Shown here in pieces: positions 1 through 5,475 of a DNA stretch of 9,815 nt. Source of the DNA: Allobrachymonas sp. (GTDB taxonomy: Bacteria; Pseudomonadota; Gammaproteobacteria; Burkholderiales; Burkholderiaceae_C); NCBI GenBank assembly GCA_030538335.1, contig JAUNUE010000053.1, positions 1 through 9,815 on the forward strand, written 5' to 3'. Below the pieces are notes generated by a model. That model had not been told where the DNA came from. It saw nothing but the letters and a program-made list of their open reading frames with translations, and did no database searches. Each line of letters opens with the position of its first letter. Position 1 is the first letter of the stretch. The position numbers were made by a program, and so were the translations under genes.

Positions 1-42
1 CGCTTTGCGCTCCTCGCAATGACACGGTTTTGGCTCTGTGCG
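1..42. repeat. Left copy of a diverged inverted repeat (cut by window edge)
   Basis: The reverse complement of this stretch aligns with 2048-2090. They share a perfect 12-mer (TGACACGGTTTT at 20-31, AAAACCGTGTCA at 2059-2070). By my count about 33 of 42 positions match overall, with one single-base gap. The CTCCTCGCAATGAC part resembles a motif I remember from short dispersed repeats in several bacterial genomes. The copy touches the window edge, so its true end is unseen. No gene is recognisable in 1-137. It could be the edge of a dispersed non-coding repeat or of a small non-autonomous element. Confidence 0.45.
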
Positions 43-137
43 CATCCTGCGGGGAAGCTCAGTAGGGGAAGTTGGGTGCACTAGGATCAATCCCCGCCGG
101 TACGCTCGGACATGGCAATCCAAGCACAATGGCTTGC

Positions 138-1142
138 ATGAAACAACTCAAGAACATCCCCTTGTCTTTGCTTGATCTGGTTGCCGTGCGCGAAGGCGGC
201 ACGGTGGCCGAAGCCATTGCCACCGCGTTGCACACGGCGCAGCATGCCGAGCGGCTGGGTTTTACCCGCTACTGGCTGGCCGAGCACCACAATATGGCGG
301 GCATTGCCAGTTCGGCCACCGCCGTGCTGGTGGGGCATATTGCGGCAGGCACGCAGACCATGCGCGTCGGCTCGGGCGGCGTCATGCTGCCCAACCACGC
401 GCCGCTGGTGGTGGCCGAAAGTTTTGGCACGCTGGCAACGCTGTACCCTGACCGCATCGATCTGGGGCTGGGCCGCGCACCGGGTACTGATCCGGTCACG
501 ATGCGTGCCTTGCGCCGCAACCGGGCAGAGACCGAGCAGGATTTTCCGCGCGAGGTGGCCGAATTGCAGCAATACCTGGGCACGCCGCAGCCCGGCCAGA
601 AAGTCATCGCCAACCCCGGCGCCGATACGCACGTGCCGATCTGGCTGCTCGGGTCGAGCCTGTTCAGCGCACAACTGGCGGCAGAGCGCGGCTTGCCGTA
701 TGCCTTTGCCTCGCACTTTGCGCCGCAAATGCTGCTGCAGGCGCTGGATGTATACCGGCGCAACTTCAAGCCTTCGGCCACGCTGGCACAACCCTACACC
801 ATGATCGGCGTGCCGCTGGTGGCGGCACCCACCGATGAAGAAGCGCTGTACCTCGCCAGCAGCGTGATCCAGCGTGTGCACCACATCGTGACCGGCAAAC
901 GCGGTCTGCTCGCGCCGCCGGTTGAAGGTTATGTGCAGGGCATGAAGCCGCACGAGCAGGCGGCGGTGCAGCAGTTTCTGGCCTGCGCCGTGATCGGCGG
1001 GCCGCAAACCGTGCGAAATGGCATGGAAAAGCTGTTGCACGCCACGCAGGCCGATGAGATGATGCTGGTCTGTGATCTGTTTGACCCCGCGCTGCGCTTG
1101 CGTGCGCTCGACATCGCCATGCAGGTGGCGCGGGGGGGGTGA
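138..1142 (+). CDS. LLM-class flavin-dependent oxidoreductase, YhbW-like (luciferase family)
   Basis: A 334-aa bacterial-luciferase-like monooxygenase, predicted to be a cytoplasmic single-domain TIM barrel using reduced flavin. The whole protein reads like E. coli YhbW (group 1 of the family). Landmarks are the N-terminal IPLSLLDL, YWLAEHHN near residues 45-52, GSGGVMLPNH near 78-87, DLGLGRAPG near 108-116, then WLLGSS and ASHFAP. The physiological substrate of this subgroup is not established. I chose the start at 138 because homologues begin just before IPLS. An in-frame ATG lies at 129 and a TTG at 72; no start has a convincing Shine-Dalgarno. The gene ends in a run of eight G (1132-1139) immediately before TGA. 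The DUF4124 gene follows 83 bp later on the same strand. The family call is firm; the specific reaction is unknown. Confidence 0.9.
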   Translation: MKQLKNIPLSLLDLVAVREGGTVAEAIATALHTAQHAERLGFTRYWLAEHHNMAGIASSATAVLVGHIAAGTQTMRVGSGGVMLPNHAPLVVAESFGTLATLYPDRIDLGLGRAPGTDPVTMRALRRNRAETEQDFPREVAELQQYLGTPQPGQKVIANPGADTHVPIWLLGSSLFSAQLAAERGLPYAFASHFAPQMLLQALDVYRRNFKPSATLAQPYTMIGVPLVAAPTDEEALYLASSVIQRVHHIVTGKRGLLAPPVEGYVQGMKPHEQAAVQQFLACAVIGGPQTVRNGMEKLLHATQADEMMLVCDLFDPALRLRALDIAMQVARGG

Positions 1143-1225
1143 TTCCCGACCGATGAATTTTGCTGTATTGGACGCATGACGGGCGGTGAGGGGATGCGGC
1201 TTTTGCCGGATACAGGAGGAATGCC

Positions 1226-2017
1226 ATGAGGCGCTGGACTTTGCTGTTGGCGTTGGCCGTTGCGCTGCCGGTGGGTGTGCAGGCGCAGGTTTTCAAATGC
1301 ACAGACGCCAAAACCGGCAAGGTCACTTTTACCAACAAAAGCTGTGGCAACGCACGCAGCGAGGTGGTGATGAAAGAACCCTCGCCCCAAGAACGCCAGC
1401 GCATCGCCGAGGCCGACCAGCGCGCCTTGCAACGCAAGCAACTGCAACTTGATCGCGAATACCTTGAAACGTTGCAGCGAAAAAACAAGCCATCAGATGC
1501 CCCCGTTACTGTGGCTGCCGCGCCGCGCAACCAGTCGCATGCCTGCAGCGAGGCCATGAAGGAAGCGGCTTTCCAGTCGCGCAACAACGTGAGCACGGCC
1601 TTGCTGGAGGCCACGCAGTGGAATGTGGAACTGGCATGCCAACCCGCCACCACGCCGATCAGCGAAGCCAACTGCGCCAGTGCGCGCAAGGAGTTGCTGT
1701 TCCGCGCCAACAACCCGACCACGGCAGGGGCGTTGTCTGCCCTGCGCACCAATGCCGCCATGGTGTGCGGCGTGCCCTTGCCGCAAAAAGTGGAAGTCGA
1801 GGCCGCGCCTGCTGTGCCGGTGGGGGTCTACCCGCAGCTTCCCTATTGCCCTTACGGGCGTTGCGGGCCTGCAAGGCAGGTGTATCCGTATCCCTACTCC
1901 CGCAGGCCGCCGTCCATGCCGGTGCAACCGGCCATGCGCCCCTGGTCTGGAACCCGGCAGCCCCATGCGGGGACGTCTTTTGACGAACGGCCTTACGCGA
2001 ACCAGCCTTTTCGCTGA
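1226..2017 (+). CDS. Secreted DUF4124 domain protein with Pro/Tyr-rich tail
   Basis: A 263-aa protein with a clear Sec signal peptide: MRR, a hydrophobic run, and likely cleavage after VQA at residue 20. DUF4124 follows at about 21-70, with the typical QVFKCTDAKTGKVTFTNKSC pattern and its two cysteines. A charged Gln/Arg/Glu-rich helical stretch covers about 70-95. A middle region with paired cysteines (about 110-190) follows. The last 70 residues are rich in Pro, Tyr and Arg and probably disordered or wall-associated. DUF4124 proteins are common periplasmic proteins of proteobacteria with no agreed biochemical role. A strong Shine-Dalgarno (AGGAGGA, 1214-1220) five bases before the ATG fixes the start. 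The stop codon lies inside a hairpin (1998-2028). I see no functional link to the upstream oxidoreductase beyond shared strand. Confidence 0.85.
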   Translation: MRRWTLLLALAVALPVGVQAQVFKCTDAKTGKVTFTNKSCGNARSEVVMKEPSPQERQRIAEADQRALQRKQLQLDREYLETLQRKNKPSDAPVTVAAAPRNQSHACSEAMKEAAFQSRNNVSTALLEATQWNVELACQPATTPISEANCASARKELLFRANNPTTAGALSALRTNAAMVCGVPLPQKVEVEAAPAVPVGVYPQLPYCPYGRCGPARQVYPYPYSRRPPSMPVQPAMRPWSGTRQPHAGTSFDERPYANQPFR

Positions 2018-2028
2018 AAGCTGGTTCG
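1998..2028 (+). terminator. Hairpin spanning the stop of the DUF4124 gene
   Basis: A perfect 9-bp stem (CGAACCAGC 1998-2006 with GCTGGTTCG 2020-2028) extends by three A-T pairs after a one-base bulge, leaving the loop TCGCTG. The TGA stop (2015-2017) lies in the hairpin. The sequence after it (AGATTTCCC) lacks a real T tract, so it may be a weak terminator or an mRNA-stabilising end rather than a strong intrinsic terminator. Confidence 0.45.
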
Positions 2029-2047
2029 AGATTTCCCGACAGGAAGC

Positions 2048-2090
2048 CGCACTGCGCTAAAACCGTGTCAGATGCGGGTAGCGTGAAGCA
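2048..2090. repeat. Right copy of a diverged inverted repeat
   Basis: This is the partner of 1-42 in inverted orientation. It shares CGCAC, the exact 12-mer AAAACCGTGTCA at 2059-2070, and ATGCG-G-AGCG---AAGC, with scattered substitutions and one extra G at 2071. It begins 20 bp after the hairpin that ends the DUF4124 gene, so the two copies bracket the oxidoreductase and DUF4124 genes. Confidence 0.45.
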
Positions 2091-2302
2091 GGCGAAGGCG
2101 TCTGGCGGCATGCGGAAACAGCCGCCCATCAAGACCGCAAAAACACCCCTTATTTTGCAGTGCACAAATTTGATATTTGCGGGATGTCTTGTTTTTTCCG
2201 GTGTTGCAGAAATGCAGGTTTTTTCTGGCGAAATGCATGCTCTCTATTAACCCGCAATTACTTTCTCTTTATGCATGCGGAGATAAAAAATGCCCTGTGC
2301 AA

Positions 2303-2340
2303 TTGACTGAAAACATGCAAGGCATTGATAAAAATATACT
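2303..2340 (+). promoter_or_regulatory. Candidate sigma70 promoter for the DUF4212-symporter operon
   Basis: TTGACT (2303-2308, five of six to the -35 consensus) lies 18 bp before GATAAA (2327-2332, four of six to the -10). A better -10 hexamer, TATACT (2335-2340, five of six), has no -35 at normal spacing and could serve with an activator. Either choice puts transcription start at about 2339-2347, roughly 315 nt before the DUF4212 start codon. It is placed in the AT-rich zone and directly before the palindrome, which supports it. No experimental start is known. Confidence 0.4.
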
Positions 2341-2344
2341 TTTT

Positions 2345-2360
2345 TGAAAAACGTTTTTCA
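2345..2360. promoter_or_regulatory. Perfect 16-bp palindrome, candidate LacI-family operator
   Basis: TGAAAAACGTTTTTCA is a perfect palindrome centred on CG. Its core AAACGTTT equals the core of the E. coli PurR site, and the 16-bp form with central CG is typical of LacI/GalR-family operators. It lies a few bases after the candidate -10, where a bound repressor would block initiation or early elongation. No LacI-family gene is in the window, so the regulator is unknown and the family assignment is inference from shape. Confidence 0.45.
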
Positions 2361-2662
2361 TGGCGGGCAGTGGCCGCTTGAATTCCAGAAACAGACAATA
2401 AATTCCTGCCAGCGCAGCAGAAAATCACAGGCGCTTATCTGTTCAGGGATAGTACGGAGAAATGGGTTTTGTTGGTGAAAATGCCCACAAGGTTTTCCCC
2501 GACTTTGCGGCCATTTCGCGAATACCGGGCGGGTACTGCAATTTTCACGTAAGCAAGTTTTCCGACAGTGCAATGGCACTTTGTGGATGGGCGCAGGCCT
2601 GCGCAAAGTGTGGCGGTGCAAGCCGCCGGTTACGCAGCACTATTACGAAGAGGAGACAAACC
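2361..2662 (+). promoter_or_regulatory. Long 5' leader with competing hairpins before DUF4212
   Basis: About 300 nt separate the palindrome from the DUF4212 start and hold no supported gene. Near the 3' end I see three structures. AGTGC (2567-2571) pairs with GCACT (2576-2580) around AATG. The 14-bp palindrome GCGCAGGCCTGCGC (2591-2604) can be enclosed by CACTTTG (2577-2583) pairing with CAAAGTG (2604-2610). GGCGG (2612-2616) pairs with CCGCC (2623-2627). The first and the enclosed second share bases and exclude each other. None is followed by a T tract, so this is not a classic attenuator. I do not recognise a known riboswitch. Confidence 0.35.
2651..2656 (+). promoter_or_regulatory. Ribosome binding site of the DUF4212 gene
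   Basis: AGGAGA lies six bases before the ATG at 2663. The reading frame is open back to an ATG at 2462, but this strong site and the usual family length of about 90 residues put the start at 2663. Confidence 0.8.
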
Positions 2663-2923
2663 ATGTCAAGTGACAACAACGCGAAGGCCTACTGGTCTGA
2701 AACACTGAAACTGCTGACCGTCGTACTGGCCATCTGGGCCGTGGTGTCTTACGGGGCGGGCATCCTGTTCGCTGGCGCACTCAACAGCATCAAGCTGGGC
2801 GGTTATCCACTGGGTTTCTGGTTTGCACACCAGGGTTCCATCTACATCTTCATCGCGTTGATCTTCTGGTACTCGGTGAGGATGGGAAAGATCGACCGCA
2901 AGCACGGCATGCAGGAAGACTGA
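2663..2923 (+). CDS. DUF4212 protein, putative sodium:solute symporter small subunit
   Basis: An 86-aa inner-membrane protein with two helices (about 16-38 and 52-72), a short polar N-terminus and a basic then acidic C-terminus. The LGFWFAHQGSIYIF motif at about 50-63 is characteristic of DUF4212. Family members are encoded directly before, or fused to, a VC_2705-type sodium:solute symporter and are regarded as its small subunit; the biochemical role is not shown. The symporter starts 28 bp downstream with its own Shine-Dalgarno, so the two are almost certainly co-transcribed. The start at 2663 rests on AGGAGA (2651-2656) and normal family length. An in-frame extension to 2462 would add 67 residues without family resemblance and has a badly spaced ribosome site. 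Confidence 0.9.
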   Translation: MSSDNNAKAYWSETLKLLTVVLAIWAVVSYGAGILFAGALNSIKLGGYPLGFWFAHQGSIYIFIALIFWYSVRMGKIDRKHGMQED

Positions 2924-2951
2924 CGCAACCAGCGCACCAAGGAGTTGAACC

Positions 2952-4808
2952 ATGAGCTTGCAAACCCTGACTTATCTGGTCGTTGGCTTTACCTTCGCCA
3001 TCTACATCGGCATTGCCGTGTGGACGCGTGCCGGCAGCACCAAAGACTTTTACGTGGCGGGCGGCGGCGTGCACCCCATCACCAACGGCATGGCGACCGC
3101 GGCTGACTGGATGTCGGCGGCGTCGTTCATTTCCATGGCGGGCCTGATCGCAGCCATGGGCTACGGTGGCGCCGTGTTCCTGATGGGCTGGACGGGCGGC
3201 TACGTGCTGCTGGCCTGCCTGCTGGCGCCTTATCTGCGCAAATTCGGCAAATTCACCGTGCCGCAGTTTGTGGGCGACCGCTATTACTCATCGCTGGCGC
3301 GCAACGTAGCCGTGGTGTGCCTGCTGATCATCTCGACCACCTACATCATCGGCCAGATGACGGGCGTGGGCGTGACGTTTGCGCGCTTTCTGGGCGTGAC
3401 CAGCGACCAGGGCATTTACATCGGCATGGCAATCGTGTTTGCCTATGCGGTGTTTGGCGGCATGAAGGGCATTACCTACACGCAGGTGGCGCAGTACATC
3501 GTGCTGATCCTGGCCTACCTGGTGCCTGCGGTCTTCATTTCGCTCAACCTTACCGGCAACTTTCTGCCGCAATTGGGACTGGGTTCCAAACTGGCGGGCA
3601 CTGACGTGTCATTCCTGTCCAAACTCGACCAGGTCACCAAAGACCTGGGCTTTGGCCAGTACACCACCCTGCCAGCGGGCAGCATGCTCAACATGCTGTT
3701 CTTCACCATTTCGCTGATGATCGGCACGGCGGGCCTGCCGCACGTGATCGTGCGCTTCTTCACCGTGCCCAAGGTGGCCGACGCCCGGTTTTCGGCGGGC
3801 TGGGCGCTGATCTTCATCGCCTTGCTCTACACCACGGCACCTGCAGTGGGGGCCATGGCGCGCCTGAACCTGATCGGCACCACCAACTCGGCCGTGGGCA
3901 TTACGCAAGGCGCATCGGGAGAGCTGGTGGTGGATCCTGCGGCCGTCAACGCCAACCGCAACCTGTATGCGCCCGAAGCCAGTCTGGTGTACGAGCAACG
4001 CCCCGACTGGATGAAGCGCTGGGAGCAGACCGGCCTGCTCAAATGGCAGGACAAGAACGGCGATGGCCGCATCCAGTTCTACAACGACAAGACCACCGAC
4101 GAGAGCGTGCTCTTCAAGGCTTCGGCTGCGGGCTGGAATGGCAACGAGCTGGAGGCCAACGCCGACATCATCGTGCTGGCCAACCCCGAAATTGCCCAAC
4201 TGCCCAACTGGGTGATTGCCCTGGTGGCGGCGGGTGGCATTGCGGCAGCGCTGTCAACTGCGGCGGGTTTGTTGCTGGCCATTTCGTCGGCGGTTTCGCA
4301 TGACCTGGTCAAGGGTGCCATCAACCCCAATATCAGCGAGAAAAACGAGTTGCTGGTGGGTAAGGTGGCCATGGCTGGTGCCATCTTCATCGCGGGCTGG
4401 CTGGGGCTGAACCCGCCTGGTTTTGCGGCAGGCACGGTGGCGCTGGCCTTTGGCATTGCGGCGTCCACCATCTTCCCGGCTTTGATGATGGGAATTTTCA
4501 GCAAAACCGTGACCGGCAAGGGCGCTACCGCAGGCATGCTCGCGGGTCTGTTCGTGACGCTGTTCTATGTGTTTGCGCACAAGGGCATTTTCTTCATCAA
4601 GGGCACCGACTTCACGCACCTGATTGGCGGCCCCAACAGCCTGTTCGGCATTTCGCCTGAGGCTATTGGCACGGTCGGCGCGATGGTGAACTTTGCCGTG
4701 TCGTATGCCGTGAGCACCATGTCGGCGCCCGTGCCCGCGCATATCGCGGCCATGGTCGATGACGTGCGCATGCCCAAGGGTGCCAGTGCAGCGGCGGCCG
4801 ACCACTGA
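2952..4808 (+). CDS. Sodium:solute symporter, VC_2705 subfamily (ActP-related)
   Basis: A 618-aa polytopic inner-membrane protein of the solute:sodium symporter (SSS) family with the LeuT fold. Visible family features are KDFYVAGGGV near 31-40, DWMSAASFIS near 52-61, the GKFTVPQFVGDRYY loop near 99-112, GMKGITYTQVAQYIV, GLPHVIVRFFTVP, and the core helix-8 segment ending SSAVSHDL near 445-452. That segment keeps the Ser-Thr pair (S435, T436) that lines up with the PutP sodium ligands. A hydrophilic insert at about 320-415 precedes it, in the expected periplasmic loop between core helices 7 and 8. It carries an EF-hand-like DKNGDGRIQFYND at 367-379. The substrate is not determined by sequence; small carboxylates such as acetate are plausible given the ActP relationship. 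AAGGAG (2939-2944), seven bases before ATG, fixes the start. It forms an operon with the DUF4212 gene. Confidence 0.9.
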   Translation: MSLQTLTYLVVGFTFAIYIGIAVWTRAGSTKDFYVAGGGVHPITNGMATAADWMSAASFISMAGLIAAMGYGGAVFLMGWTGGYVLLACLLAPYLRKFGKFTVPQFVGDRYYSSLARNVAVVCLLIISTTYIIGQMTGVGVTFARFLGVTSDQGIYIGMAIVFAYAVFGGMKGITYTQVAQYIVLILAYLVPAVFISLNLTGNFLPQLGLGSKLAGTDVSFLSKLDQVTKDLGFGQYTTLPAGSMLNMLFFTISLMIGTAGLPHVIVRFFTVPKVADARFSAGWALIFIALLYTTAPAVGAMARLNLIGTTNSAVGITQGASGELVVDPAAVNANRNLYAPEASLVYEQRPDWMKRWEQTGLLKWQDKNGDGRIQFYNDKTTDESVLFKASAAGWNGNELEANADIIVLANPEIAQLPNWVIALVAAGGIAAALSTAAGLLLAISSAVSHDLVKGAINPNISEKNELLVGKVAMAGAIFIAGWLGLNPPGFAAGTVALAFGIAASTIFPALMMGIFSKTVTGKGATAGMLAGLFVTLFYVFAHKGIFFIKGTDFTHLIGGPNSLFGISPEAIGTVGAMVNFAVSYAVSTMSAPVPAHIAAMVDDVRMPKGASAAAADH

Positions 4809-4838
4809 GGCGACGCTGCTATGAGGTGAGATGCGCAT

Positions 4839-4876
4839 AGGTACAGCGGGGTTGCTCCCTTTTCCCCGCTGTACCT
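4839..4876 (+). repeat. Perfect 13-bp hairpin downstream of the symporter
   Basis: AGGTACAGCGGGG (4839-4851) and CCCCGCTGTACCT (4864-4876) form a perfect 13-bp stem with a 12-nt loop. There is no T tract after it, so it is not an intrinsic terminator by itself. It lies 17 bp before the second hairpin. It may protect the mRNA 3' end, or the two hairpins together could form the end of a stable 3'-UTR RNA. Confidence 0.6.
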
Positions 4877-4892
4877 GCCGCGTAACCCGGTC

Positions 4893-4920
4893 GCCCCGCC
4901 GAACCACCGGCGGGGCTTTT
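4893..4920 (+). terminator. Rho-independent terminator of the DUF4212-symporter operon
   Basis: GCCCCGCCG (4893-4901) pairs perfectly with CGGCGGGGC (4908-4916) around a 6-nt loop, followed directly by TTTT (4917-4920). This is a standard GC-rich stem with a short T run and marks the end of the symporter transcript. The next gene starts at 4955, so it needs its own promoter or readthrough; I could not identify a promoter in the 34 bp between. Confidence 0.75.
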
Positions 4921-4954
4921 CTGGCGCATGACAGCGCCCGACAAGGACACAGCC

Positions 4955-5326
4955 ATGGGTATCTATATTTTGAACTGGTTTTTTCTGTTGATTCTGTTGC
5001 CGATAGCGTTCATCTGGCTGCGCCGGGCCTGGTGCATTGGCGTCAAGCACGACTACTCCCAGGTGGCGCTGAAGAAGGGTCTGCCGCCACCCGATGCAGA
5101 GCGCTATGCCCCGTATGAAATGCTGATCAATCTGGCGGGCGGGTTGAGCCTGCTCGGTGTGCTGGTGGCGGTGCTGGGCTTTCAGGCGCTGAGCCGCGAA
5201 GACTGGACGGCCATTGCCGGGTGCACCTTGTGGCTCAAATTGTTCGCTTCGTTTGCCCTGAGCCGCCAGGCGCATGGCTTGGGGCCACGGACGAAGCTGC
5301 AGCAATATAGTCATGCCGAGAAATAA
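4955..5326 (+). CDS. Small membrane protein of unknown function
   Basis: A 123-aa protein I do not recognise. Three hydrophobic segments are visible: about 4-22 (ILNWFFLLILLPIAFIWL), 56-79 (a Gly/Leu/Val-rich helix) and a shorter one at 84-102. Between the first two is a polar stretch with a KHDYSQVALKKGLPPPDAERYAPYEM pattern split over residues 31-55, and the C-terminal 20 residues are polar and basic. It is probably an inner-membrane protein. The start at 4955 is preferred because AAGGA (4943-4947) is well spaced. An in-frame ATG at 4928 would add nine polar residues and begin only eight bases after the terminator T run. It lies between that terminator and a REP-like repeat, on the symporter strand. 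A link to transport is possible but unsupported. Confidence 0.7.
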   Translation: MGIYILNWFFLLILLPIAFIWLRRAWCIGVKHDYSQVALKKGLPPPDAERYAPYEMLINLAGGLSLLGVLVAVLGFQALSREDWTAIAGCTLWLKLFASFALSRQAHGLGPRTKLQQYSHAEK

Positions 5327-5346
5327 TTTGACAATTTCCGCCCGAT

Positions 5347-5414
5347 CCGTTCGGGCTGAGGTATCGAAGCCCGCATGTAAATTGTCTTGCCCTTCGATAC
5401 CTCAGGGCGAACGG
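5347..5414. repeat. REP-like inverted repeat between convergent genes
   Basis: Two 23-bp arms, CCGTTCGGGCTGAGGTATCGAAG (5347-5369 in two parts: CCGTTCGGGCTGAG and GTATCGAAG) and 5392-5414, are inverted with only two mismatches, around a 22-nt spacer. The arms resemble the widely dispersed proteobacterial REP consensus with GTTCGGGCTGAG and TCGAAG blocks flanking a variable middle; here the middle is GTA. The position, between the 3' ends of convergent genes, is typical of such elements, which can act as bidirectional transcription stops or mRNA stabilisers. The remaining bases of 5327-5475 show nothing else. Confidence 0.7.
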
Positions 5415-5475
5415 CGTCTCATTATTTTCGGGTTGGGCTATAGCTCCAATTCCACCTGAAATCGAATAACACGCA

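Larger units (their letters stand above)
2029..2360. other. Non-coding stretch with AT-rich promoter zone
   Basis: I see no credible gene here. The first part (2029-2130) is GC-rich and holds the right repeat copy and a GGCGGC/GCCGCC hairpin (2104-2126). From about 2140 to 2360 the composition turns sharply AT-rich relative to both neighbours, as expected for a regulated promoter. ATGCA recurs at 2212, 2233, 2271 and 2315; two of these are the octamer ATGCATGC (2233-2240 and 2271-2278). AATGCC (2289-2294) and GGCATT (2321-2326) form an inverted pair around the candidate -35. Confidence 0.6.

Noticed and set aside
87..1040. Long minus-strand open frame opposite the flavin oxidoreductase
   Set aside because: The product is rich in Arg, His and Gln with no recognisable motif, while the plus strand matches the YhbW family throughout.
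2065..2250. 61-codon open frame in the intergenic stretch
   Set aside because: It has no ribosome site, crosses the AT-rich promoter zone and the GC-rich repeat, and its product shows no coherent features.
2462..2662. 67-residue N-terminal extension of the DUF4212 protein
   Set aside because: The upstream ATG has GGAGA only one base away, the added residues have no family resemblance, and a well-spaced AGGAGA precedes 2663.
5328..5333. Perfect -35 hexamer TTGACA after the small membrane protein gene
   Set aside because: No -10 lies 16-18 bp downstream; that position is inside the REP-like left arm, and no plus-strand gene follows.
5330..5386. GACAATTT (5330-5337) inverted against AAATTGTC (5379-5386)
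   Set aside because: The eight-base match overlaps the REP-like structure asymmetrically and is compatible with chance.
5274..5459. 61-codon open frame across the REP-like repeat
   Set aside because: It overlaps the end of the membrane protein gene in another frame and runs through a palindromic repeat.
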